NCBI GenBank assembly: GCA_027919835.1
Contig: JANVFP010000023.1
Location: forward strand, 774,392 to 838,391
DNA length: 64,000 bases
Direction of reading: 5' to 3'
Source of the DNA: Lentinula raphanica
Taxonomy: Eukaryota; Basidiomycota; Agaricomycetes; Agaricales; Omphalotaceae
In this document: positions 40,281-51,737 of the stretch, one piece after another
How positions within the stretch are numbered: the first letter of the stretch is position 1
How the letters are laid out: each line of letters opens with the position of its first letter
Notes under the pieces: generated by a model
Seen by the model: the letters and a program-made list of their open reading frames with translations, nothing else
Databases searched by the model: none
Told to the model about the DNA's origin: nothing
Position numbers and translations under genes: made by a program

Positions 40281-41408
40281 TGAAGGAAAAACAGGCAGAT
40301 CAAGGTTAGATCTATGTAGATAAGGGTTAGTACAATGTAGAGGCTTATCAGACATGATCAGAGCGCACTGAGACACCAAAAACCCAAGATCTAACAAAGG
40401 AATCAACTCCTAGAGTGTCTGATCACCTTAGATCTGTCTGGATGTGCTTTGATGTCTGTTCAGTGTCTTGATGGTGAAAAATGCGAAATTTCATACCAGA
40501 TTCCTGTATCTGAGACACCTCTGGAAGGCCTATAGTCTGTACAGATGGAGGAATGTGCTGGACAGTGAAATCAGAGCTCAAATAGAGCAAGGGGACATGC
40601 AGGCAGCCTCACCCAGGTCAGAGATGGTGGGGGAAGGAAAGGAAGAATGGGAGATCAAAAACTGATGGGCAAACTCGCTTTTACAGGCCTCTGCTCAGAC
40701 CTCTGGCACCTGTAACAGCCACCATCAGGACCAGATCAACCCCATCATCATTTGCCTGATGCATGTGAAGATGGGACCATGTGCAGCTATCAGCTGATGA
40801 TCCAAGCGCCCCATAAGCGCTGGAAATGTCCGAAATATATCCAGAGACCCATGTGATGTGTCTAGGCATGGTCCAGAGTGATCTAGAGACTCTGGGAGTG
40901 AAATAACACTCAAGTCCGCTTTTTGTGTTTTGAGTGTGCAACTTGAAATGACGATTGCGGAAGAACCAGTGAACCAAATGCCTTCAGATTTGTTCTCATC
41001 CCGAAGAGGACATAGAGCCGCACATTTTCACTTAAGACACCTAAGGGATCTATCCAGAACTGCGTGGTGTAGAGCGAAATGTAAATCAAAAGCTCTATTA
41101 GAGGATTCTGAGCACTTTGGTGAAAAAGTGTGCATAACTCCACACAGACTGGGTATCATCACTAGGTCATAGTGGACAACTTGTAGGGGCAATAGAGCTC
41201 TGTATGCGTGCACAGTATAGTGGCAAGAGCTCTTGAGGGTAGCCAGCAATTAAGTGTATTCATGTACACATTAGGTATGATGAAGGTGAAGACCTTCATG
41301 TACATACCTGTTGTGATGAATAGTGCACTATAATTGCTGGGAGATGATCTGTTGTTTGCAGAGGCCTGCAGAAAGGCTCCCTACCCTTGGAATCCGCCTT
41401 CATGTCGA
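40281..41408 (-). repeat. A1 repeat (copy 7)
   Basis: 1128 bp, full length, from the TCGACATG end at 41408 to the TTCA end at 40281 on the minus strand. The 40237-40280 leader leads to the gag ATG. Confidence 0.92.
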
Positions 41409-42239
41409 GGAGTCTGGCTGTTAATCATTGGCTTCTTGACAGATATCATGAAAGGCTCCATCTCTTTGACTCAGGAATCCATTGATGGACTTGTGGAAGC
41501 CATCCACACTTTCCTCTCATCTCCCAATCGCAAAGCTGCACTCAGAGACTGGCAGCACCTCACAGGTTCTTTGAACTGGTCACTCAATGTTCTTCCATGG
41601 GCCAGGCCTGCTCTCACAGAAATGTATCGCAAAATGAGTGGCAAAACACTTCAATTTCGTCACATCCCTATCAATGGTGAAGTGCATAGAGACCTGACTT
41701 GGTTCTCTGACATGCTCAAGTCTGCCATTGGGATACGATTTGTAGATGCCCAAGCATGGAGTGACAGTGAAGCAGACTTTGTGTGCTGGACTGATGCTAG
41801 CAATATAGGACTGTCCTTTGTTTATGCCAGCAATGGGTTTTGCTATCAAGTGCATCCAGCTCCTGGCAGCCCAATAGTGGACATCTTCTTCAGGGAGCTG
41901 CTGGCTATTTTATCAGGACTCCATCACATTGCATCCAAACCTAGTCCACCCAAAAGAGCACTGTTCTTCTCAGATAGCCTGGACTCAGTTCAAGTGCTCA
42001 GCTCACTTGCAGTGAAAGAATCATCACACAACTCCATCCTCTTAGCTATTGCTGGTATAGTTCTCAAGACTGGTATTGACATCAGAGTTCGTCATATTCC
42101 TGGCAAGGACAACATCAAGGCAGACCTTCTATCTAGACTCCTACTGGATGACTTCAAGCTCCAGTTCCCCTCCTACCGCGTCCGCACTTTTGAGCCTCCA
42201 AGAGAGCTACTGCCGGCGCGATGGAGAGAGTCCTTTTAG
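41409..42239 (+). pseudogene. RNase H and connection domain of ORF2 (copy 8)
   Basis: About 276 codons open from VWLLIIGFLTDIMKG through complete RNase H to the usual stop. The RT active site (YMDD) is lost on the far side of the insertion. Confidence 0.88.
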
Positions 42240-43228
42240 AGGCCATGGGTGAGCAGAGGAAGAGACAAGGGCGCTCTGCTCACCCTCCTATGGACTTGAA
42301 CAAACTAGATGACTTGGTGTTATTCCTTCAAGCCCATGCCATTGAAAAGTCTACTAAACAAAACTATACTACAGGTGCTAGGGATTACATTCACTTCTGC
42401 ACCTCACACAAACTTGATCTGGATCCTACTCCATCTACACTCTCCAGATACATTGCCTATACATCCAGACACATTGCCTCTGGACCCAAATATCTCTCTG
42501 GTGCTCGTCACTTTCTCAAACAACTCTATCCTCACTTTGATGAATCTCGTGCTCATCCTCTGGTTCAAGCTACAATCAGAGGCTCCAAGAAAGTTAGAGC
42601 TGATCCAGTCAAGAGGAAGCCTCCTCTTCAAATTTCTCACATACAACTCTTCTATGACTCTCGTCATCTCTCCTATGATGATCTTCTGTTTGCAACTCTC
42701 CTGAGCTGTGGCTTCTATGGCTGTCATCGCATTGGTGAACTCACTGTTCCTAATCAGCATGATCTGTGTGACTGGCGTAAGGTGATCAAGCGGGCCTCTC
42801 TCAAGTTTGAGAATGGCAGAGCTGGTTACCACTTGCCTTATCACAAGAGTGATCCTTTTTACCATGGGACAGATATTCTCCAAAGTCATCAAGCAGTGGC
42901 CAGTCCTGTGTCTCTGCTAAAGGAATACTGTACCATCAGAGACAGACTACATGGAGCCAGGCCTGCATTGTTCCTCTGTGAAGATGGAACACTCCCCTCT
43001 AGATCCTGGTTTGAATCTAGGTTCTTTGCTTATGTTGGTAGGGAGTTTGGTGGACATTCAATTAGAGCTGGTGGTGCAACCTTTTATGCCAGACTTGGTC
43101 TTTCAGAATCTGTGATAATGGCCTTGGGACGTTGGTCTTCTACAGCTTGGAAAATATATATCAGAGACAATCCTACAGTAAGGGCAGAATTACAACTAGC
43201 TTCACTCAAACAAGCCCAAAGATCTTGA
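42221..43228 (+). CDS. Tyrosine recombinase (copy 8)
   Basis: 335 residues, intact, nearly identical to that of copy 7 (also HSIRAGG). Catalytic R, H, R, W and Y all visible. One difference is IRDRLHG for IRDKLHG. Two intact recombinases lie within 7 kb in opposite orientation. Confidence 0.93.
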   Translation: MERVLLEAMGEQRKRQGRSAHPPMDLNKLDDLVLFLQAHAIEKSTKQNYTTGARDYIHFCTSHKLDLDPTPSTLSRYIAYTSRHIASGPKYLSGARHFLKQLYPHFDESRAHPLVQATIRGSKKVRADPVKRKPPLQISHIQLFYDSRHLSYDDLLFATLLSCGFYGCHRIGELTVPNQHDLCDWRKVIKRASLKFENGRAGYHLPYHKSDPFYHGTDILQSHQAVASPVSLLKEYCTIRDRLHGARPALFLCEDGTLPSRSWFESRFFAYVGREFGGHSIRAGGATFYARLGLSESVIMALGRWSSTAWKIYIRDNPTVRAELQLASLKQAQRS

Positions 43229-43347
43229 CACTGTACAGTAGTATCATTGTAACACCATCCAATCTGATATACAACCATTTACCTCGCGTCTCATTCACAT
43301 TTTCTCTCACCACCATCCACCCCTCAACAACATCTCATAGCAATTTA

Positions 43348-44756
43348 TAGCCCTCCATGATCCGCTCTGAATGTTATGGGCTTTGGCCCAGTGTTGGCTA
43401 ACTCTAACTTCCTGTCCCACCTGAGTGCAAAAGGCAGAGGTCGACATGAAGGCGGATTCCAAGGGTAGGGAGCCTTTCTGCAGGCCTCTGCAAACAACAG
43501 ATCATCTCCCAGCAATTATAGTGCACTATTCATCACAACAGGTATGTACATGAAGGTCTTCACCTTCATCATACCTAATGTGTACATGAATACACTTAAT
43601 TGCTGGCTACCCTCAAGAGCTCTTGCCACTATACTGTGCACGCATACAGAGCTCTATTGCCCCTACAAGTTGTCCACTATGACCTAGTGATGATACCCAG
43701 TCTGTGTGAAGTTATGCACACTTTTTCACCAAAGTGCTCAGAATCCTCCAATAGAGCTTTTGATTTACATTTGGCTCTACACCACGCAGTTCTGGATGGA
43801 TTCCTTAGGTGTCTTAAGTGAAAATGTGCGGCTCCATGTCCTCTTCGGGATGAGAACAAATTTGAAGGCATTTGGTTCACTGGTTCTCCCGCAATCGTCA
43901 TTTCGAGTTGCACACTCAAAACACAAAAAGCGGACTTGAGTGTTATTTCACTCCCAGAGTCTCTAGATCACTCTGGACCATGCCTAGACACATCACATGG
44001 GTCTCTGGCAATATTTCGGACATTCCCAGCGCTTATGGGGCGCTTGGATCATCAGCTGATAGCTGCACATGGTCCCATCTTCACATGCATCAGGCAAATG
44101 ATGATGGGGTTGATCTGGTCCTGATGGTGGCTGTTACAGGTGCCAGAGGTCTGAGCAGAGGCCTGTAAAAGCGAGTTTGCCCATCAGTTTTTGATCTCCC
44201 ATTCTTCCTTTCCTTCCCCCACCATCTCTGACCTGGGTGAGGCTGCCTGCATGTCCCCTTGCTCTATTGAGCTCTGATTTCACTGTCCAGCACATTCCTC
44301 CATCTGTACAGACTATAGGCCTTCCAGAGGTGTCTCAGATACAGGAATCTGGTATGAAATTTCGCATTTTTCACCATCAAGACACTGAACAGACATCAAA
44401 GCACATCCAGACAGATCTAAGGTGATCAGACACTCTAGGAGTTGATTCCTTTGTTAGATCTTGGGTTTTTGGTGTCTCAGTGCGCTCTGATCATGTCTGA
44501 TAAGCCTCTACATTGTACTAACCCTTATCTACATAGATCTAACCTTGATCTGCCTGTTTTTCCTTCACCCTCCCTCCTCTCCCTTCTATCATGTATGTTC
44601 TCAGTGTTTGTATATATGTAGTGGTATGTAGCTACATCCTTACCTATCCTGTACCATTATGTAGCCCTCCATGATCCGCTCTGAATGTTATGGGCTTTGG
44701 CCCCCAGTGTTGGCTAACTCTAACTTCCTGTCCCACCTGAGTGCAAAAGGCAGAGG
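43348..44756 (+). repeat. B1-A2-spacer-B2 block (copy 8)
   Basis: B1 43348-43440, A2 43441-44567, spacer 44568-44661, B2 44662-44756, with the same borders as in copy 3. B2 has a 2-base insertion (GGCCCCCAG). Confidence 0.9.
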
Positions 44757-45861
44757 TCTATAGACTCTGGGAGTGAAATAACACTCAAGTCCGCTTTTGG
44801 TGTTTTGAGTGTGCAACTCGAAATGATGATTGCAGAAAGAACCAGTGAACCAAATGCCTTCAAATTTGTTTTCATCCCGAAGAGGACATGGAGCCGCACA
44901 TTTTCACTTAAAACCTAAGGGATCTATCCAGAACTGCATGGTGCAGAGCAAATGTAAATCAAAAGCTCTACCAGACCATTCTGAGCACTTTGGTAAAAAA
45001 GTGTGCATAACTCCACACAGACTGGGTATCATCATTAGGTCATAGTGGACAACTTGTAGGGGCAATGGAGCTCTGTATGCGTGCACAGTATAGTGGCAAG
45101 AGCTCTTGAGGGTAGCCAGCAATTAAGTGTATTCATGTACACATTAGGTATGATGAAGGTGAAGACCTTCATGTACATACCTGTTGTGATGAATAGTGCA
45201 CTATAATTGCTGGGAGATGATCTGTTGTTTGCAGAGCCTGCAGAAAGGCTCCCTACCCTTGGAATCCGCCTTCGTGTCGATCCCACCTGAGTGCAAAAGG
45301 CAGAGGCTGGGAGTGAAACAACACTCAAGTCCGCTTTTGTGTTTTGAGTGTGCAACTCGAAATGACGATTGCGGGAGAACCAGTGAACCAAATGCCTTCA
45401 AATTTGTTTTCATCCCGAAGAGGACATGGAGCCGCACATTTTCACTTAAGACACCTAAGGGATCCATCCAGAACTGCATGGTGTAGAGCGAAATGTAAAT
45501 CAAAAGCTCTATTAGAAGATTCTGAGCACTTTGGTGAAAAAGTGTGCATAACTCCACACAGACTGGGTATCATCATTAGGTCATAGTGGACAACTTGTAG
45601 GGGCAATGGAGCTCTGTATGCGTGCACAGTATAGTGGCAAGAGCTCTTGAGGGTAGCCAGCAATTAAGTGTATTCATGTACACATTAGGTATGATGAAGG
45701 TGAAGACCTTCATGTACATACCCGTTGTGATGAATAGTGCACTATAATTGCTGGGAGATGATCTGTTGTTTGCAGAGGCCTGCAGAAAGGCTCCCTACCC
45801 TCGGAATCTGCCTTCATGTCGACCTCTGCCTTTTGCACTCAGGTGGGACAGGAAGTAAGAG
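44757..45861 (-). repeat. Rearranged termini: two A 5' pieces separated by a B tail
   Basis: 44757-45280 and 45307-45822 are both the first about 520 bp of A on the minus strand, starting from the same internal point (CTGGGAGTGAAA). Between them lies a 26-bp B tail in plus orientation (45281-45306), and after them a 39-bp B tail in minus orientation (45823-45861) that abuts A1 of copy 10. The result is a palindrome-like arrangement of element ends, probably from repeated terminal recombination or insertion next to ends. Confidence 0.8.
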
Positions 45862-46988
45862 TCGACATGAAGGCGGATTCCAAGGGTAGGGAGCCTTTCT
45901 GCAGGCCTCTGCAAACAACAGATCATCTCCCAGCAATTATAGTGCACTATTCATCACAACAGGTATGTACATGAAGGTCTTCACCTTCATCATACCTAAT
46001 GTGTACATGAATACACTTAATTGCTGGCTACCCTCAAGAGCTCTTGCCACTATACTGTGCACGCATACAGAGCTCTATTGCCCCTACAAGTTGTCCACTA
46101 TGACCTAGTGATGATACCCAGTCCTGTGTGGAGTTATGCACACTTTTTCACCAAAGTGCTCAGAATCTTCTAATAGAGCTTTTTGATTTACATTTCGCTC
46201 TACACCATGCAGTTCTGGATGGATCCCTTAGGTGTCTTAAGTGAAAATGTGCGGCTCATGTCCTCTCGGGATGAGAACAAATTTGAAGGCATTTGGTTCA
46301 CTGGTTCTTCCGCAATCATCATTTCGAGTTGCACACTCAAAACACAAAAAGCGGACTTGAGTGTTATTTCACTCCCAGAGTCTCTAGATCACTCTGGACC
46401 ATGTCTAGACACATCACATGGGTCTCTGGATATATTTCGGACATTTCCAGCGCTTATGGGGCGCTTGGATCATCAGCTGATAGCTGCACATGGTCCCATC
46501 TTCACATGCATCAGGCATATCATGATGGGGTTGATCTGGTCCTGATGGTGGCTGTTACAGGTGCCAGAGGTCTGAGCAGAGGCCTGTAAAAGCGAGTTTT
46601 ATCATCAGTTTTTGATCTCCCATTCTTCCTTTCCTTCCCCACCATCTCTGACCTGGGTGAGGCTGCCTGCATGTCCCCTTGCTCTATTTGAGCTCTGATT
46701 TCACTATCCAGCACATTCCTCCATCTGTACAGACTATAGGCCTTCCAGAGGTGTCTCAGATACAGGAATCTGGTATGAAATTTCGCATTTTTCACCATCA
46801 AGACACTGAACAGACATCAAAGCACATCCAGACAGATCTAAGGTGATCAGACACTCTAGGAGTTGATTCCTTTGTTAGATCTTGGGTTTTTGGTGTCTCA
46901 GTGCACTCTGATCATGTCTGATAAGCCTCTACATTGTACTAACTCTTATCTACATAGATCTAACCTTGATCTGCCTGTTTTTCCTTCA
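45862..46988 (+). repeat. A1 repeat (copy 10)
   Basis: About 1127 bp with the standard TCGACATG start and TTCA end. Small indels at about 46122 (GTCCTGTGTGG) and 46256-46267. Confidence 0.9.
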
Positions 46989-47032
46989 TTCTCCTGCTCT
47001 CCCTGAGCACCATCTTCATCTCAACACTCTGT

Positions 47033-48789
47033 ATGGCTCCCCATCGCTCTGAATCACCAGATCCTCTTGCTATCCATGCTTCTACACCCTCCATGTCCAA
47101 ATCTAGCCAGATCCATGCTGATCAGGCCTCATCTAAGCCCTTCAGACACCTTGATCTTGCTCAAACTCTCCCCAAATCCTCATCCACCAAGATCAGAGCA
47201 GATCAGAGTGCTTCTGAGGCCTCTAGACCCTTCAATCCTGCTCAAACTCGCCTCAATCCCTTATCTGATCAGATCAGGCCAGATCAGGCCAGATCAAAGT
47301 TGCTCCCTTCCTCTCAAAAGTCCTCTAACATGTCCTCTCACTCTCAGATCCCCTCTAGCTCGCTTCCTGGGCGCTCCATGGGCGCTTCTAGCTCCTCTAA
47401 ACAGGGTAGAGCTCATGTCCACTTCAGGTCTGTGTCTCCTCATCCCTCTGATGTTCCATCTTCCTCTGCTGCTCCCCACTTGTCACCTCCTCCCTCCCTT
47501 GCTGCCAGGCTCTCTGATGACCCTGAGCAAGCTCTGGAGTTTCAGGCAGTCAGTGAACAAGCCAGGACTTTGCAGGAAGTTGTTGAACAGTTCAGAAATG
47601 AGGAGATCAATGCTATGGAAGCCTTTAGGGCTATTAGAGATATATCATCCAATGATCCTGTTGTATCCCAAGACTATGTGTCTCAGATCATGGATATTCA
47701 GAGAGAGACCAATCAGTTTAAGAGAGACAAACTCAAAGGGAAGGATGCTGCTGTTTCAGCTGATCAGAATGCTGTCTCTCATGAGGATGCTGTCAATGAG
47801 GCTGCTTGGGCTAGCATGCAAGCTCAGATTCAGGACTTGGATGATGAGCAAGCCCAGCTTGACTCTGGTGCTTCTGCTCAAGATCCAGAGCCTATTCTAC
47901 AGGCTGGGAGAGATGCCTTGGCTAGGCTTCTTGCCTCTCCTGTCAAACCTGCTCCTACTGCTTCAATGCTTCCTGCTGCACTCCTTGAGGCTGCTCCTCA
48001 CTTGGCCCATCTGTCAGGGCCTACATCTCTTCCTGCTCATGTGCAGAAGACTTGGGAACTCAAGAATCTATTTGCTGCTGAGAGCAATCTGGACCCTGTT
48101 GTATCACTCTTGGCTGCTCAGCCTTTCTCTGACCCTCTCCCTGTCTCTCTGTTGCGCCTCATTGTCAAGGATCGCTTTGTTGACTTTGACAAAGTTTATG
48201 CTGCACTGGTCAGCTTCTCTTCAGCTACCTATGATGATAGCAGAGACTTTGGCTCAGAGTACAAGCTGGTTCGTAAGGACCAAGTACTCAAGTCTATGCC
48301 TGTCACTTCAGAGTCTCAATGGCTCCGAGTTTTTGATGCATGGACTGCTCCATTGCTCAAGGTTTATCCACATAGAAAAATTGAGCTGGAGACGTACAAA
48401 TCTCAAATTATGGAGTACTTCAGATCTTCACCTTATGATCCATCTGTGGCATCAGAGTTGATAAAGAAGCTAGGCAGAAGGCTGCCAACACTCCATTTGA
48501 TCTGGGCAATCCAGAAAGCTTCCACACTCTTCTGCTCAAAGAGTTGTTATCTGCTAGGAAGAGGCCTTCTGGTGGTAGTTCATCATCTTCCTCTTCCAGT
48601 TCAAAGCGTCGTGACACACCTTGCATCCTTTGGAATGAGAAGAGGTGTTCAGAGCCCTGTCCTAATAACAGGAAGCATGGCTACTGCAGTGAGTGTGGGG
48701 AACAGCACAGAGCCATTGACAATCAATCCTGTTATGACCAGCTCCAGAAGCGTCGCAGAGAGAGTAGAAAGCGCTCTTCAAGGGCCTAA
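47033..48789 (+). pseudogene. Gag-like protein with a frameshift (copy 10)
   Basis: Matches the 585-residue Gag. A one-base loss at about 48450 (GTGGCATCAGAG versus GTGGCTATCAGGG-type) moves the reading into the ORF2 frame, producing an apparent 966-codon gag-ORF2 fusion from 47033 to 49933. The true gag frame resumes after the loss and ends at 48789 with the zinc cluster and basic tail. Confidence 0.85.
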
Positions 48790-50639
48790 ATCTCTGGCTG
48801 GTACAAAGCATGCTCTGGACTCTTCCCAATCTACTTCAAATCCACGTTTTAGACGTGGCTATCTATGGTCTTCTTCTAGTGCATCTTGTAACATCATTCC
48901 TCCCAGTATTACATCTACAATGACTGCACCTCCTCTACCTTCACCTCCTGAACATCTTTTGAACAATCCTCAAATTCTTGCTACTTTGCACTCTATGGCT
49001 AGTCATATCAAAGTTGAAACTCCCTTCAATGTGGATCGCTTAGAACTCCTCTTGTCCACTCATCCTAATCAGCCCTTTGTTGCTTCTGTCATTCGCTCAC
49101 TGAGAGAAGGATTCTGGCCCTTCTATGAAGCAGAGTGGGAAGAGGAATGCAAGCAGAAAGTAGAGAATTATGTCACTGAGGAAGTGGATATTGCTGCACT
49201 CAAAGCTCACAGAGATCAGGAGGTAGCTGCTGGGAGGTGGTCAGAAGCACTACCAGAAGATTTTGTACTATTACCTGGCATGAAGGTTTCCCCTATGTTT
49301 GTAGTCTGGCAGAAGGGGAAAGCCAGAGTTGTCATGGACCAAACTGCATCAGGTCTCAATGATGGTATTCCTAGAGAGGAGGCCAAAGTCAAATATGATG
49401 ACATGCACACTTTTGGCCAGGTGCTCAATGATGTTATCAAAGAGCATCCTAATGAGGAGCTTGTGCTATTCAAGAGTGATGTAGCCAAAGCTTTCCTCAA
49501 TCTCCCTGCTCATCCTCTCTGGCAACTTTGTCAAGTTGTATCTGTTGAAGGAAGATTTCATATTGTCAGGAGATTAGTGTTTGGAACTAGAACCTCTCCT
49601 CGCTGTTGGTGCTCTGTATCAGCACTCCTTTGTTGGTTTGGGACTGAGAAGCTAGGAATCCCCAATCTACATGTCTACATGGATGATTTCTTTGGATGGG
49701 ACTTCAAGAGGAATCTGATCACATTTCATGGCAAGAAGTATCCCAAGAGACAAGTACAGCTTCTAGTCTTTTGGGACATGATTGACTGCCCCTATGAAGA
49801 CAGAAAACAAGACTGGGGAGTCTGGCTCTTAATCATTGGCTTCTTGACAGATATCATGAAAGGGTCCATCTCTTTGACCAAGAGTCCATTGATGGACTGT
49901 AGAAGCCATCCACACATTCCTCTCATCTCCTAATCGTAAAGCTGCGCTCAGAGACTGGCAGCACCTCACAGGTTCTTTGAACTGGTCACTTAATGTTCTT
50001 CCATGGGCCAGGCCTGCTCTCACAGAAATGTATCGCAAAATGAGTGGCAAGACACTTCAATTTCGTCACATCCCTATCAATGGTGAAGTGCATAGAGACC
50101 TGACTTGGTTCTCTGACATGCTCAAATCTGCCATTGGGATAAGATTTGTAGATGCCCAAGCATGGGTGACAGTGAAGCAGACTTGTGTGCTGGACTGATG
50201 CAAGCAACATAGGTCTCTCCTTTGTCTATGCTAGCAATGGGTTTTGCTATCAAGTGCATCCAACTCCTGGGAGCCCAATTGTTGATATCTTCTTCAGAGA
50301 GCTACTAGCTATTCTATCTGGCCTACATCACATTGCTTCCAAACCTAGCCACCCAAGAGAGCTCTATTTTCTCTGATAGTTTGGACTCTGTTCAAGTGCT
50401 GAGCTCTCTTGCAGTCAAAGAATCATCACACAACTCCATCCTTCTTGCTATTGCTGGTATAGTTCTCAAGACTGGTATTGACATCAGGTTCGTCATATTC
50501 CTGGCAAGGATAACATCAAGGCAGATCTTCTATCTAGGCTTTTACTGGATGACTTCAAGCTCCAGTTTCCCTCCTACCGCGTCCGCACTTTTGAGCTCCA
50601 AGAGAGCTACTGCCGGCGCGATGGAGAGAGTCCTTTTAG
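47067..50639 (+). pseudogene. ORF2: RT-RNase H with several frameshifts (copy 10)
   Basis: The +1 frame opens at the ATG 34 nt after the gag start as in other copies. RT motif A and YMDDFFGWD are intact around 49480-49700. Single-base losses at about 49879, 49898, 50166, 50184, 50349 and 50489 break the connection and RNase H parts. All RNase H motifs are still readable in alternating frames. Confidence 0.85.
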
Positions 50640-51622
50640 AGGCCATGGGTGAGCAGAGGAAGAGACAAGGGCGCTCTGCTCACCCTCCTATGGACTTGAA
50701 CAAGCTTGATGACTTGGTGTTATTCCTTCAAGCCCATGCCATTGAAAAGTCTACTAAACAGAACTATACTACAGGTGCTAGGGATTACATCCACTTCTGC
50801 ACCTCACACAAAGCTTGATCTGGATCCTACTCATCCACACTCTCCAGATACATTGCCTACACATCCAGACACATTGCCTCTGGACCCAAATATCTCTCTG
50901 GTGCTCGTCACTTTCTAAACAACTCTATCCTCACTTTGATGAATCTCGTGCTCATCCTCTGGTTCAAGCTACAATCAGAGGCTCCAAGAAAGTTAGAGCT
51001 GATCCAGTCAAGAGGAAGCCTCCTCTTCAAATTCTCATATCCAACTCTTCTATGACTCTCGTCATCTCTCCTATGATGATCTTCTGTTTGCAACTCTCAT
51101 GAGCTGTGGCTTCTATGGCTGTCATCGCATTGGTGAACTCACTGTTCCTAATCAGCATGATCTGCGTGACTGGCGTAAGGTGATCAAGCGGGCCTCTCTC
51201 AAGTTTGAGAATGGCAGAGCTGGTTACCACTTGCCTTATCACAAGAGTGATCCTTTTACCATGGAACAGATATTCTCCAAAGTCATCAAGCAGTGGCTAG
51301 TCCTGTGTCTCTCTCAAGGAATACTGTACTATCAGAGACAAACTACATGGAGCCAGGCCTGCATTGTTCCTCTGTGAAGATGGAACACTCCCCACTAGAT
51401 CCTGGTTTGAATCAGGTTCTTTGCTTATGTTGGTAGGGAGTTTGGTGGACATTCACTTAGAGCTGGTGGTGCAACCTTTTATGCCAGACTTGGTCTTTCT
51501 GAATCTGTGATATGGCTTTAGGACGTTGGTCTTCTACAGCTTGGAAAATATATATCAGAGACAATCCTACAGTAAGGGCAGAACTACAACTAGCTTCACT
51601 CAAACAAGCCCAAAGATCTTGA
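50621..51622 (+). pseudogene. Tyrosine recombinase with several frameshifts (copy 10)
   Basis: Starts with the usual overlap ATG. One extra base (about 50814, AAAGCTTGATC) and several lost bases (about 50832, 50918, 51032, 51255, 51316 and later) shift the frame repeatedly. The HSLRAGG and KIYIRDNP coding segments are present. Length is 6 nt short of the intact gene. Confidence 0.85.
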
Positions 51623-51737
51623 CACTGTATCTGTACTATTGTAACACCATCCAATCTGATATACAACCATTTACTCGCGTCTCATTCACATTTTCTCTCA
51701 CCACCATCCACCCCTCAACAACATCTCATAGCAATTA

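Larger units (their letters stand above)
35420..41408 (-). mobile_element. Ngaro-like copy 7 (minus): all three genes intact, A2-B2 missing
   Basis: A1 (41408-40281, 1128 bp), gag (40236-38479), ORF2 (40202-36621), YR (36639-35632), B1 (35512-35420, 93 bp). Every ORF is open with catalytic residues in place, making this the best candidate for an autonomous protein source. A2 and B2, needed for the usual replication scheme, are absent: B1 abuts an inverted A fragment. Its 5' end interrupts plus-strand copy 8 in RT coding (CGA at 41406-41408 next to GGAGTCTGG). Confidence 0.9.
41409..44756 (+). mobile_element. Ngaro-like copy 8 (plus), 5' part missing, complete 3' end
   Basis: RT/RNase H tail (41409-42239), intact YR (42221-43228), B1 (43348-43440), A2 (43441-44567), spacer (44568-44661), B2 (44662-44756). 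It starts where copy 7 is inserted (GVWLLIIGFLTD). The A1, gag and RT core that should precede are not found on the far side of copy 7, so a deletion accompanied or followed the insertion. Confidence 0.88.

Noticed and set aside
47033..49933. A 966-residue gag-RT fusion protein
   Set aside because: Created by a one-base loss at about 48450 that joins gag to the ORF2 frame; absent from the sister copies.
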